Shown piece after piece: positions 1 to 8,572 of a stretch of 64,000 nt of DNA. The position numbers and the translations under genes were made by a program. Origin of the DNA: CALKHT01 sp964511575 (GTDB taxonomy: Bacteria > Planctomycetota > Phycisphaerae > Phycisphaerales > Phycisphaeraceae); NCBI GenBank assembly GCA_964511575.1, contig CAZEFM010000001.1:52015-116014 (forward strand), written 5' to 3'. The notes under the pieces are model-generated. The model was given only the letters and a program-made list of their open reading frames with translations. It made no database searches and was not told where the DNA came from. Positions within the stretch are counted from its first letter, which is position 1. The number at the start of each line of letters is the position of its first letter.

Positions 1-242
1 ATGTCCTCAGGCACTTGCGCGTTATCCGCCACCTGTGCCTTCTTCAGACGCTCCTCAAGCCGGCGGATTTCCGCCTCGTTGAGACCCTGATCCTCACGGG
101 CCGCGTGATAGTCCGCGTTCTCCTTCAGGTCGCCCAGCGCTCGAGCCTCGGCAATACGGTTGCTCAGGATCGGCCGCTTCGCCTTCAGCTCTTCCAGCCG
201 CTCTTCCAGCTTCCGCTTCTCTTCCTGCGTCACAAATTCCAT
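1..242 (-). CDS. greA: Transcription elongation factor GreA, N-terminal part (gene runs off the window start)
   Basis: GreA rescues backtracked RNA polymerase by stimulating transcript cleavage through its N-terminal coiled coil. The visible 80 residues form the antiparallel coiled coil. They carry the diagnostic stretch ARALGDLKENADYHAAREDQ, whose acidic tip residues enter the polymerase secondary channel. The ATG at 242 is preceded by GAGGA about six bases upstream, which supports this start. The C-terminal FKBP-like domain lies beyond base 1. The 179 bases between this start and the permease stop at 422 hold no gene. An AT-richer patch there (TATGCTAAACT on the minus strand, about 285-295) could be the promoter. 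Confidence 0.93.
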   Translation of the reverse strand, partial: MEFVTQEEKRKLEERLEELKAKRPILSNRIAEARALGDLKENADYHAAREDQGLNEAEIRRLEERLKKAQVADNAQVPED

Positions 243-421
243 GGTCGTCCTCTTCCAGTGTCGGCGAAAAAATCCGTTTGGAGTCAGTTTAGCATACCGG
301 GCTGACCGCTCAGGACCTAGACCTGCCGCGGCCACGGTTCACGGCACCCAGGCATGGCGCGTGCCATGTCGACAGCGGACGGTTGGCGACCGTCGCTTCC
401 GCCTCAAACGCGCTGCAACGC

Positions 422-2350
422 TCAGCCGGTCCCGCTCAGCTTGCGCACCGTCTGGTCGAACCCGCGCACCATGTTGCCGATCATGCCGTAGACGATCGCG
501 CTGTAACCCACCGCGACGATGATCCCGGCAACGATCAGGCTGAGCCGGCCAAAGCCGGTGTTGTCCATGAAGTCCGCCACCGAGTGCCACGGGTTGGTGA
601 TCATGAAAAGGTTGGTCGCGGGGCTGAACGCGTTGATGATCGGCCCGATCACCGCCACGCTCTCGGCAGCCGGCGCGCCGCACAGCCCCGTCACCAGTGT
701 CAGACACCCCACCACCGCCACCGAAGGCACCACCGCGCCCAGCACCCCCCGCGCCTTGAGTGACCAGTTCATCCCCACCGCCACGCACAACGCCACGAAC
801 GGCACGAGCATCAGCGTCATGACGATCGGCGTCTCGATCAGCAGCAGCGGACCCTCCAACACCGCTCGGCGGGCCGTTCCCTGCACCGCGCTGTACCGCA
901 CGGTCGCAGCCTCCCACCCCAGCAGCTCGCCCACCAGCGAATACACCGCCACCATCGCCACCGTCAGCACCGGCGCGGCGATCAGCAGTGCCAGGAAACT
1001 CACCAGACCCCGCACCTTCCCCCAGATGTAGTACCGCGGCGTGATCGGCGTCGTCAGCATCAGGTCCAGCGTGCCGTCCTCCCGTTCCCGGCTCACGCTG
1101 CCCGCACTCATGTAAATCGCCACCAGCACGATCACCGCCAGCTCCGCCAGCAGCAGGATGCGCAGGAGTGCCCGAAACTCCGCCGCGGGGTCGCCCGTTG
1201 CCCCGCCCGCCATCGACACGGTCGTGGGCAGCTTGTCGAAGTGGTACAGCCCCAGCAGGATCGCCGCCAGCGCCAGCGCCAACGTCAGGAACCCCCACCG
1301 CGCCAGGATCGCGCCGGCCGCGTTGCCGCGCGTGCTCGCTTCCCGCCAGGCGATGGGGTTGTGCCACACCTCCCTTGCCGGACGGGTTTGTTCGCCTTCA
1401 CCGCCCAGTCGCAGCCACTTACGTATCGCCACCCGCATCCGGCCGTCCGCCGTGCCGATCGAACGCAGGAACACGGAGCACACCACGATCAACAGCGTGC
1501 TCACCCCGGCGCAGATGATGGCAAACGTCGCCAGAGGTCGCGTCAGGTAAAACCGGGCGAGCGGGTTGTACGCCGCCACCTCTTCAGCCGTGGGCGGGCG
1601 GTAGCCCGACTGGTTCGTCCACGACTCGAGCACCAGCAGCGGATGCAGCGGTGTCAGCCATGTTGTGCCGTTGGGAACGACGGGCACCTGTCGCAGAATC
1701 ACGTTGTCGAACGCGTAGCTCGCCAGCAGATATGCCGCAATGGTGATGACGAACACGAACACCGCCTTGCGGCCGCCGGCGCGAAGCACCGACAGCGTCA
1801 CCGCCACCGATCCCACCAGCAGGGCGGTGAACCCGGCCACGGCAAACGCGACGAACACCGAGCGAATCGGCACGCCGCCGAAGATCAGCAGCACCGCAAA
1901 CAGTGGCAACCCGCTCGCCAGCAGCGCCAGCACGAAGAACAACCGCCCCATCAGCGAACCCAGCACGATCTGCAGGTTCGTCAAAGGCGTGGTGAGCAAA
2001 ATGTTATACGTCTGCCCGGATTGTTCGTGGGCAATCGCCCCCGCCATGAAGAGCGGCGCGAGCAGGCACACGAGCACCACCTGCCCGTAGCTGATCACCG
2101 AGAAGATGCTGGCGCCCGCTTTGGCAAGATCGCTGAGGCTGATCTGCTCGGACATGCCCCCGCCGGACAACAGCCCCATGACGACCAGCGCGATCAATGC
2201 GCCCAGATACCCCATCCGCACCCAGAGATGACGCGGACGCCGGGAGCCGCCCTGAACCACCCGCACCACCATGGGGTTCCCCGGCAGCAGATACCAAAGC
2301 CATCGTGCAACGGCCTGCATGCCGCACAGTGTAAACCCAATGCGCATCAC
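422..2350 (-). CDS. ABC-2 type transporter permease, two fused membrane modules
   Basis: This 642-residue integral membrane protein has two copies of the ABC-2 permease pattern. Each has a polar segment of the type E-Q-S-G-Q-T-Y-N-I-L-L-T-T-P or R-E-R-E-D-G-T-L-D-L-M-L-T-T-P, followed by a block of hydrophobic helices (first half about residues 50-300, second about 370-640). That segment is the usual cytosolic coupling region of GldF/NatB-like permeases, which export lipids, Na+ or antibiotics together with a separate ATPase. No ATPase lies next to it; the nearest one, at 7370-8479, is of the import type and an unlikely partner. The substrate cannot be read from the sequence. A start at the internal Met 11 (2320) is also possible. 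Confidence 0.8.
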   Translation of the reverse strand: MMRIGFTLCGMQAVARWLWYLLPGNPMVVRVVQGGSRRPRHLWVRMGYLGALIALVVMGLLSGGGMSEQISLSDLAKAGASIFSVISYGQVVLVCLLAPLFMAGAIAHEQSGQTYNILLTTPLTNLQIVLGSLMGRLFFVLALLASGLPLFAVLLIFGGVPIRSVFVAFAVAGFTALLVGSVAVTLSVLRAGGRKAVFVFVITIAAYLLASYAFDNVILRQVPVVPNGTTWLTPLHPLLVLESWTNQSGYRPPTAEEVAAYNPLARFYLTRPLATFAIICAGVSTLLIVVCSVFLRSIGTADGRMRVAIRKWLRLGGEGEQTRPAREVWHNPIAWREASTRGNAAGAILARWGFLTLALALAAILLGLYHFDKLPTTVSMAGGATGDPAAEFRALLRILLLAELAVIVLVAIYMSAGSVSREREDGTLDLMLTTPITPRYYIWGKVRGLVSFLALLIAAPVLTVAMVAVYSLVGELLGWEAATVRYSAVQGTARRAVLEGPLLLIETPIVMTLMLVPFVALCVAVGMNWSLKARGVLGAVVPSVAVVGCLTLVTGLCGAPAAESVAVIGPIINAFSPATNLFMITNPWHSVADFMDNTGFGRLSLIVAGIIVAVGYSAIVYGMIGNMVRGFDQTVRKLSGTG

Positions 2351-2553
2351 CGGAAAGCCGAATCACCCATCCTTGCCACGCTGCGGAAACGAACACGATT
2401 CAGCGCTCTAAAGCATGCAGACGTCAACACGCCGCGTCACCGGGCGAACGGCGTCCCCGGACGATCGGTTCAATCCGTACCACCGGCGCAGCTGTGCCGA
2501 GACGGCTATACTGTGCGTCACCTTGAACGGTCCGTTATCCGAGGAAAACCTTC

Positions 2554-3957
2554 GTGTTGCTGCGACCCGCGTTGATCATGCTGCTGCTGTTGGGGTGTTT
2601 GGCGATCGCCACACCCGCAGCCGCCAAGCGCAACGCCCAGGAAGTCGAAGCCTTCCTCAAGAAGCTCACCGAGACGCTGGCGGCGGAACCTCCGCCCGAG
2701 CTCGCCTCGCTTCAGCAGCACCTGCCCCACCTCATGAAGCTGCTGTGCAGCAACGACCTGAGCCCTGAGCATCGGGTGCAGGTGGCCGCCCTCATCGCCC
2801 AACTCGGGACGGATCAGCACATCGTGCCGCTGCTCGAGCCCATGCTCTTTGCCCGAAGCGAGCTCGACCGCACGGAAATCATCCGCAAGTGGGCCGTCTC
2901 CGATGCCTTCGCCCACGACCCCGCCAAAGCCATCACCGAGCAGCGCTTCGCGCCTGAGCAGGGCGGCGAGGTGAAGTGGCGCGAAATCACCGCGCCTGAC
3001 GATGGCGTCATCGACCTCGCCACCGTCAACGGCGCGCGCGAAAACGCCCTCATCTACGTCCGCACGCACCTCCATGTCGACCAGGCCCAACCCGTTCGCC
3101 TCGGCGTGCGGTCGGACGACGGCGTGGAGATCTTTGTCAACGGCCAATCTGTCTTCGTCTTCGACAAGCCGCGCGGCATCAACCCCACGCCCGACACGGT
3201 TGATGTCCTGCTCAACGCGGGTCAGAACACCATCGTCTATAAGGTTTACAACATCGCCGGCCCGTGGCTGCTGGCGGGGCAGTGGACGCGCATGGCGCAG
3301 GCGGAGTATGACCCCGACCTGCACGCCCGTGCCTTGCACGCCGTCGCCGACGCCGTCGAACAGCGTAAACTCCACGCCGCCCCCAACCCGAAGCTGCTTG
3401 AAGCGCTGCTCGAGCGCGATCATGCCGAGCTTCGCCGTGCCGCCATCCGCCTGGTCGGGCTTTGGCGTGTCGAGCCGCTTCGGCCGCGCATCCACCACTT
3501 CGCCGCCGATGGCAAGCACCCCGCGCCGCTGCGGCAGGTGGCGGTCGATGCTTTGGGTAACCTCGCCGGCGACACCGATCGCAACGCGCTCGTCTCGCTG
3601 ACGGAGGCCTCCGAACCGTTCCTGATCCGCGGTCAGGCGGTGTTCGCGCTGTCGCGCATCGATGCCAACGTGGCTCTGGAACGTGCCCGGCACGTGCTGG
3701 CAACCGCGCCGGAGGGTGATGAGGCGTGTCAGGCGATGCTCGCGCGGTTGAAGGCGTTCGTGGAGCCGCCCGCGCCGCCGCAGCCCGCTGTTGAAGCTGC
3801 GCCCGCCCCCGAGAAGGAACCCCCAGCGGCTGAGGCTGCCCCCACGCCCGATCCCGCGCCGCAGCCTGCTCCCGGCGACGCTCCGGCCGACACCCCGCCC
3901 GCCAACGACCCCGCCGTCGAAGAACCGGCGCCCGCCGACCAGCCCACCGGCGCCTGA
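2554..3957 (+). CDS. Secreted HEAT-repeat protein with a proline-rich C-terminal tail
   Basis: The first 24 residues are a signal peptide (hydrophobic run after LLRPALIM, ending near ATPAAA), so the 467-residue protein is exported. Residues about 130-230 look like a small beta-sandwich of the kind used for carbohydrate or ligand binding, with V-R-S-D-D-G-V-E-I-F-V-N-G and later N-T-I-V-Y-K-V. The same pattern precedes the HEAT region of the cytochrome at 27710-31327. Residues about 255-400 are helical HEAT-like repeats. The last 70 residues are an Ala/Pro/Glu-rich low-complexity tail. The start is GTG at 2554, with GAGGAAAA about seven bases upstream and a -10-like TATACT at 2507-2512. Specific function unknown; protein binding in the periplasm is an inference. 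Confidence 0.75.
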   Translation: MLLRPALIMLLLLGCLAIATPAAAKRNAQEVEAFLKKLTETLAAEPPPELASLQQHLPHLMKLLCSNDLSPEHRVQVAALIAQLGTDQHIVPLLEPMLFARSELDRTEIIRKWAVSDAFAHDPAKAITEQRFAPEQGGEVKWREITAPDDGVIDLATVNGARENALIYVRTHLHVDQAQPVRLGVRSDDGVEIFVNGQSVFVFDKPRGINPTPDTVDVLLNAGQNTIVYKVYNIAGPWLLAGQWTRMAQAEYDPDLHARALHAVADAVEQRKLHAAPNPKLLEALLERDHAELRRAAIRLVGLWRVEPLRPRIHHFAADGKHPAPLRQVAVDALGNLAGDTDRNALVSLTEASEPFLIRGQAVFALSRIDANVALERARHVLATAPEGDEACQAMLARLKAFVEPPAPPQPAVEAAPAPEKEPPAAEAAPTPDPAPQPAPGDAPADTPPANDPAVEEPAPADQPTGA

Positions 3958-4059
3958 GCGACCCTCCCCGTCGACACAATTCCTCCCAGCCGACCGTTGC
4001 CACCCGGTAAGCATGCCGCCCTCGTGGGCGACCCCCGTCGAGCCGGGTATCATCACCGC

Positions 4060-5409
4060 ATGGCGCGGATCCGTGGTGGCATGGAATTTCGACAGGGAGC
4101 GATCGTCCGGCTCCCCCCGCCGCCGCGCACGCTCACCGCCCACCCCATCCGCCTTGCCTGCTCCACCCCGCCGCTCGTTGCTCATGGCGAAACCGTCCGA
4201 CGCGGACAGGTCATTGCCGACCCACCCGAGCTGGATCGCCCCTGCGTCATCAGCCCCGTCACCGGCATGGTCAGCCGCGTCTGGCACACGCCCGACAACC
4301 CCCGGCAACCCCACGGCCTCATCATCCAGCCGTCCGAACCCACTGTCCCGACCACGCTCAACACCGAGCCGCCGCGCGGTCGAACGCTCGACAACTGGTT
4401 CGACACGCTCCGCCGCTTCGGTCCGTGGCAGGATGGCGATGGTCGGTTGGATTTCATCGCCCAGCTCCACGCCGCGCGCGAGAAACCGCCCGCCATGCTC
4501 ATCTGCGTCGGCCTCGATGCCTTTCCGCCGTACCCCGACCGCAGCAGCCTGCTGGCGAGCTTCCCCGATGATGCGGTGCTCGGCACGCAGATTCTTGCCG
4601 ACATCGTTGGTGCCCGGCGGGTGCTCATGCTCGCGCCCCTGGTCCCGGCAGTGCTCAACCGGCTTAAACCAAGCTGCCGCAACTTCCGCGTGCCCCTCAC
4701 CGCTGCCACCAACATCTATCCCAGCGCCGACCCCACGCTGGTGATGTGGGCACACGCCCCGGGCCGGCGAAAACTCCCCCAGGGCGCTCTGCCCACCGAC
4801 CGCAACGTCATGATGATCGGCCCGTGGACCGCCATCCGGCTCGCCCGTTGGTTCACCAATCGCGAGCTCGACCTCGCCCGCCCGCTTTTCATCGGTTGGC
4901 CTGAACCGGGCACGCCCCTGACCCCCGGTTACGCATTGCCCGGCCAGCCACTCGCCTCCGTGCACGGCACGCTGGCGGGGTCGGCTGCCAGCCTCGCGAA
5001 CCGTGTCGTGCTGGGCAACCCCATGACCGGCACGCCCGTTCCCATCGACCACGATGGCGACCGCAAGCCGCTGTCGCCCGTCGTCCCGGCGGATCACGTG
5101 CTCCTGAGCGTGCTGGGGCCAATGAAACCCCACCGTGCCGAGCCGTGCATCAGTTGCGGCTGGTGTGCCGAGGTCTGCCCGACCGATCTGCGACCCATTC
5201 GGCTCGTGCAACTGCTGGAACGGCAGACCCGTTCACCCAGTCGAACAACCCAGCGCCGCATCGACCGCTCCCTGAAATGGTGCATCGATTGCGGCCTGTG
5301 CTCGCACGTCTGCCCCAGCGATATCCCGTTGGCGCAAACGTTGCGACAGGCCATGCAAACCGAATCGTCGCAGTCGCCGAACGAAGGGGAAGCGCCGCCC
5401 GGTAAGTGA
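4060..5409 (+). CDS. RnfC-like electron transport subunit with two [4Fe-4S] cluster motifs
   Basis: RnfC is the membrane-associated iron-sulfur subunit that takes electrons from or gives them to NADH in the Rnf complex. Taking the ATG at 4060, the 449-residue protein starts with the RnfC/NqrA barrel-sandwich region, including GETVRRGQVI and SPVTGMV. It continues through a Rossmann-like middle and ends with two ferredoxin motifs, CISCGWCAEVCP (residues 363-374) and CIDCGLCSHVCP (408-419). The last Cys-Pro pairs are the ones expected for two cubane clusters. The RnfD-like gene follows 82 bases downstream on the same strand. The flavin/NADH glycine-rich loop of canonical RnfC is hard to see in the middle region, so NADH reactivity is uncertain. 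No RnfA, B, E or G is present in the window. Confidence 0.8.
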   Translation: MARIRGGMEFRQGAIVRLPPPPRTLTAHPIRLACSTPPLVAHGETVRRGQVIADPPELDRPCVISPVTGMVSRVWHTPDNPRQPHGLIIQPSEPTVPTTLNTEPPRGRTLDNWFDTLRRFGPWQDGDGRLDFIAQLHAAREKPPAMLICVGLDAFPPYPDRSSLLASFPDDAVLGTQILADIVGARRVLMLAPLVPAVLNRLKPSCRNFRVPLTAATNIYPSADPTLVMWAHAPGRRKLPQGALPTDRNVMMIGPWTAIRLARWFTNRELDLARPLFIGWPEPGTPLTPGYALPGQPLASVHGTLAGSAASLANRVVLGNPMTGTPVPIDHDGDRKPLSPVVPADHVLLSVLGPMKPHRAEPCISCGWCAEVCPTDLRPIRLVQLLERQTRSPSRTTQRRIDRSLKWCIDCGLCSHVCPSDIPLAQTLRQAMQTESSQSPNEGEAPPGK

Positions 5410-5491
5410 GCGCCGCCGCTGGCCTCTCGGCCGACCGTTGCCTAATTTGTGCTTCGCACCAGGAGCGACCCGGACCATACCACGCTTGCTG

Positions 5492-6730
5492 ATGAAGCCT
5501 ACGGACTCCAGTTCAACACCTCCGCCCCCGGCGACGGCTCGGCCGAACGATGCGACCGCATCCCCGGCCAAGCCGGCGCACAGCCACATCGGCGAACGCC
5601 CCGTGGGGCCGCCCTGGCTGGGGTCCGTCCACCACCGGGCGCAGATTGACCTGCACTGGCTGACGGTCGCACTCATCATGGCCGCGGCCGGGTGGCTCTT
5701 CTTCGGGTGGCGCGGCCCCGTCATGGTCGGTATCACCGGCGCGGCCGCGGTGGCGGCGCATCTGGTCATTGTCGGACTCGTCCGCCTCATTGCCCGGCGT
5801 CCTTCGCGCGTGCCGCACCTGCATCCGCTGAATCTGGGGCTGCTCCTCGGCGCATCGTTGCCGTTGATGCAGCAGCCCTGGCTGCCGATTGCCGCCGGGG
5901 CGATGGTGGGGTTGTTGTCGCACGTCATCGGCCGGGCACACCGCCTGCGGCTTCATCCGGTGGCGCTGGTGCTGGTCACCGTCTGGCTGCTGCCGGTGGT
6001 GCTGCCCGGTGCAATGCGCGTGATCGGCGAGCCGGTGGATGCGGTGCTGCGGCCGCAACGGCTGCTGATCGGCAACGTGGGCGATGCGACGGCTGAGGCC
6101 TCCATCGCGCCGTGGTGGTCGCCCGCCGAGTACACCGCCCCCGATGCCATTCGCCGCATCGAAGCCGGCAATCTGTTTCTCGATCACCGCATCGACATGC
6201 TCGGCAACCGCGAGTCGCTCGTTCAGGCGATCAGCTCCGGTGAACTGGTGCGCTTGGAAGAGCTGTTCATCGGTGCGCATCCCGATGCGATTGGAGCCGG
6301 CAGCCGTGCCCTGCTCATCGTGCTGGGCTTTTATCTCATGTACCGACGTTTGGCGTTCTGGCAGGTGGGGGCAACGGCGCTGCTCACCGCTGTGGCGGTC
6401 ATTCTCGTTCTGCCCTGGTGGGACAGCGACCAGCAGGCATACACCAGCGTGCTGTCGAAGATGGTCGACCTGGGGCCTGCGGCCTCGGTGACATATGTGT
6501 CATATTTTCTCTTTGCCACGCCGATGACGCTGATGGTGCTGATCCTCGCCCCGGGCACCGCCCCGATGAGCCGTGCCGGTCGATTGATTTACGGCGCGCT
6601 TCTGGGCGGTGGCGGCATCGCCGCGATGTGGTGGATCGGCGCGCCGCAGGCAGCGCTGTTGGCGCTGCTCCTGGCCAGCCTCATCTCCCGCCCCCTCGAC
6701 GCCCTGCAACGCAGCGCGTTTGTGGGATGA
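5492..6730 (+). CDS. RnfD/NqrB-like integral membrane subunit
   Basis: RnfD and NqrB are multi-helix membrane subunits with a covalently bound FMN that couple electron flow to Na+ or H+ movement. This 412-residue protein has about nine hydrophobic helices. It carries the family pattern L-F-I-G-A-H-P-D-A-I-G-A-G-S-R (about residue 265 on), matching the G-x-x-P-G-x-x-G-E-x-S region of the family. A G-D-A-T stretch (about residue 190) may stand where the FMN-bearing Thr sits, but the usual S/D-G-A-T motif is not exact. The first 45 residues are Pro/Ala-rich and cytosolic. ATG at 5492 is used because upstream codons give an unlikely N-terminus. Pairing with the RnfC-like gene 82 bases upstream suggests a two-subunit module. 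Confidence 0.72.
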   Translation: MKPTDSSSTPPPPATARPNDATASPAKPAHSHIGERPVGPPWLGSVHHRAQIDLHWLTVALIMAAAGWLFFGWRGPVMVGITGAAAVAAHLVIVGLVRLIARRPSRVPHLHPLNLGLLLGASLPLMQQPWLPIAAGAMVGLLSHVIGRAHRLRLHPVALVLVTVWLLPVVLPGAMRVIGEPVDAVLRPQRLLIGNVGDATAEASIAPWWSPAEYTAPDAIRRIEAGNLFLDHRIDMLGNRESLVQAISSGELVRLEELFIGAHPDAIGAGSRALLIVLGFYLMYRRLAFWQVGATALLTAVAVILVLPWWDSDQQAYTSVLSKMVDLGPAASVTYVSYFLFATPMTLMVLILAPGTAPMSRAGRLIYGALLGGGGIAAMWWIGAPQAALLALLLASLISRPLDALQRSAFVG

Positions 6731-6767
6731 ACATGCGCATCGGCTATAATTTTCCTTGAACGGAGGT
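6720..6767 (+). promoter_or_regulatory. Promoter (-10) and strong ribosome binding site of the toxin-antitoxin pair
   Basis: A perfect TATAAT stands at 6745-6750, 22 bases before the antitoxin start. TTGTGG at 6720-6725 is a poor -35 candidate, with a 19-base spacer. GGAGGT at 6762-6767 lies four bases before the ATG at 6772. The short leader fits a small dedicated operon separate from the RnfD-like gene that ends at 6730. Confidence 0.5.
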
Positions 6768-6771
6768 CGAC

Positions 6772-6993
6772 ATGCGGTTTGAACGCATCACCATCGAAAC
6801 CGGCAAAATGGGCGGGGCGCCCTGTATTCGCTCCCTGCGCATCCCCGTTGCCACCGTGATCGAAATGACCGCACAGGGCATGTCCGCTGAGGAAATCTGC
6901 GAGCACCTGCCTGATCTGGAACCGGCCGACGTGCATGAAGCGTTGCGTTACGCTGCGGAATCCGTTCGCGAATCAACGCTGCCGCTCATCTGA
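6772..6993 (+). CDS. DUF433 family antitoxin
   Basis: This 73-residue protein matches the DUF433 (VapB-like, winged-helix) pattern: G-x-P-C-I-R-S-L-R-I-P-V-A-T-V near residue 15, then a helix-turn-helix around M-T-A-Q-G-M-S-A-E-E-I. DUF433 proteins are known as partners of DUF5615 PIN-like proteins and are expected both to neutralise the partner and to bind the operon promoter. The stop codon TGA overlaps the ATG of the next gene by one base (6993), which implies translational coupling. The gene has its own -10 box and Shine-Dalgarno sequence. Role inferred from family and arrangement. Confidence 0.85.
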   Translation: MRFERITIETGKMGGAPCIRSLRIPVATVIEMTAQGMSAEEICEHLPDLEPADVHEALRYAAESVRESTLPLI

Positions 6994-7361
6994 TGAAGTT
7001 CCTGATCGATAACAATCTGTCGGTCAGGCTGCCGCACCTGCTCAACGGGCATGGACATGATGCGGTCCATGTGCGTGATGTGGGACTTTCCGCCGCCACC
7101 GATGCCGCCGTGCTTGTTTACGCCGCTGCCCATCAGCGCATCGTCATCTCCGCTGACCGCGACTTCGGCACGCTTCTGGCGGAACTCAAAGCACAGCAAC
7201 CGTCGGTCGTTTACCTTCGAGGGCGGTTGCCGCGCTTGCCCGAACCATTGGCGGCATTGCTGGACCGCAACCTTGCGCGCCTGGAAGCAGCCTTGATCGA
7301 GGGACGGATTGTGGTGATCGAACCGGGCCGACTTCGTATTCGGCAATTGCCGCTGGAATGA
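6993..7361 (+). CDS. DUF5615 PIN-like toxin (putative ribonuclease)
   Basis: DUF5615 proteins are PIN-fold relatives (Mut7-C type) thought to cleave RNA. In the 122-residue product the expected acidic residues are visible: F-L-I-D-N-N-L-S at residues 3-10 and I-S-A-D-R-D-F-G at about 54-61. The motif order LIDxNL then TxDxDF is typical. It is translationally coupled to the DUF433 gene by a TGATG overlap. It converges on the ABC ATPase gene, whose stop lies only eight bases away (7370). Nothing suggests truncation, so the pair is probably functional. Confidence 0.85.
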   Translation: MKFLIDNNLSVRLPHLLNGHGHDAVHVRDVGLSAATDAAVLVYAAAHQRIVISADRDFGTLLAELKAQQPSVVYLRGRLPRLPEPLAALLDRNLARLEAALIEGRIVVIEPGRLRIRQLPLE

Positions 7362-7369
7362 TGCTCGAT

Positions 7370-8479
7370 TCAGTTGCGCAGGATGACGACATCCTTCGGG
7401 TCGAAGGTGGCGGTCAGGGGCAGGTCGTCGCTGATCGGTGGGGGGTTGAGTTCCAGCACCTTGATCGCGACGGCGTCGGACAGGTGGACGTGGTGTTGGG
7501 CGGTGTCGCCGAGGTAGATGGTTTCGGTTCGGCGGGCGGTGAACATGTTGGCGGTTTCCTCGCCGACGGGCCAGGTGGAAAACCCCGCGGGGGCGATGAC
7601 CGGCGCGCCCGGTCGCGCCAACCGCACCGCTTCGGGACGCAGTGAACAGACGACCCGACTGCCGGCCGTCAGCTCAGCGGGATAGACGCTGCTCCGCATG
7701 AGGCCCGCCGCCGTTTCCACCACCGCCGCATCCGATGCGACGCGCAGCACGCGGCCGGGAATGAAGTTGCTTTCACCGAGGAAGTCCGCCACGAAGCGGG
7801 AGACCGGCTGAGCGTACAGCTCGCGCGGCTTGCCCGCCTGCACCACCTGCCCGTTGCGCATCAGCGCGATGCGGTCGGCCATGGAAAGCGCTTCTTTCTG
7901 ATCGTGCGTGACGTAGATGGCGGTGATCCCCGCGCGCTTGCAGATGTCGCGGATCTGCGTGCGCATCTCCAGGCGCAGCTTCGCATCGAGATTGGACAAG
8001 GGTTCATCGAGCAGCAGGACGGTGGGTTCAATGACCAGCGCCCGCGCCAAAGCGACGCGCTGCTGCTGTCCGCCGGATAGCTCGTTCGGCTTGCGATGCG
8101 CGAGGTTGGCGAGTTGCACGGCTTCGAGTGCGGCATCGACACGTCGCGTTTTGGAAGCTGCGGGCATCCGCCGTACATCCAGCCCGAACGCGACGTTCTG
8201 CGCCACGGTCATGTGAGGCCAGAGGGCATAACCCTGAAACACCATGCCCGCGTTGCGACGGTTGGCGGGCAGATGGGTGACATCCTGATCGCCGAAGTGG
8301 ATCGATCCTTCGCTCGGGTCGGTGAACCCGGCGATCATGCGCAGCAGCGTCGTCTTGCCGCACCCGCTTGGCCCCAGCAGGAAGAACAGTTCCCCGGCTG
8401 CGATCTCAAGGTTGACCGCGTCGACCGCCACCACGGCATCGAACCGCTTGCTGAGTTGACGAAGGGTGATCGGGGTCAT
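7370..8479 (-). CDS. ABC transporter ATP-binding protein, PotA/FbpC (import) type
   Basis: This 369-residue ATPase has all the expected motifs: Walker A GPSGCGKTT at residues 35-43, the Q-loop in GMVFQGYALWPHMTV, the signature LSGGQQQR near 140, Walker B VLLLDEPLSNLDAK and the switch His in YVTHDQKEAL. Residues about 240-369 form the regulatory TOBE-like domain found in ATPases for spermidine/putrescine, Fe3+, sulfate and sugar import. No permease or solute-binding gene is adjacent, so it is an orphan here and may serve an unlinked importer. The neighbour upstream is a polyferredoxin gene on the same strand, separated by an inverted repeat. Confidence 0.88.
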   Translation of the reverse strand: MTPITLRQLSKRFDAVVAVDAVNLEIAAGELFFLLGPSGCGKTTLLRMIAGFTDPSEGSIHFGDQDVTHLPANRRNAGMVFQGYALWPHMTVAQNVAFGLDVRRMPAASKTRRVDAALEAVQLANLAHRKPNELSGGQQQRVALARALVIEPTVLLLDEPLSNLDAKLRLEMRTQIRDICKRAGITAIYVTHDQKEALSMADRIALMRNGQVVQAGKPRELYAQPVSRFVADFLGESNFIPGRVLRVASDAAVVETAAGLMRSSVYPAELTAGSRVVCSLRPEAVRLARPGAPVIAPAGFSTWPVGEETANMFTARRTETIYLGDTAQHHVHLSDAVAIKVLELNPPPISDDLPLTATFDPKDVVILRN

Positions 8480-8485
8480 GAGGAA

Positions 8486-8560
8486 ATGCGAAGTTCAAAG
8501 TGCGAAAACAGAACGCTTCGGGGTGGGGATGGCACTCAAAGTGAATGTTGAACTTTGCAT
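8486..8560. repeat. Imperfect inverted repeat between the polyferredoxin and ABC ATPase genes
   Basis: The arms are ATGCGAAGTTCAA at 8486-8498 and TTGAACTTTGCAT at 8548-8560, complementary except for one mismatch, with about 49 bases between them. The position, just after the stop of the ferredoxin gene (minus strand), fits a terminator-like or REP-like hairpin. It resembles AAGTTCAAAGT-type short repeats seen between planctomycete genes; that family assignment is from memory. Confidence 0.6.
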
Positions 8561-8572
8561 TCGTGGTCTCGC

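Noticed and set aside
2518..5211. 897-codon open frame on the minus strand
   Set aside because: It lies antisense to two well-supported genes (the HEAT protein and the RnfC-like gene); its composition (Arg/Gly/Val-rich, no domain) is typical of high-GC antisense frames.
7370..8479. Pairing the ABC ATPase with the ABC-2 permease at 422-2350
   Set aside because: The ATPase has a TOBE domain of the import class, while the permease is of the ABC-2 export class; the genes are 5 kb apart.
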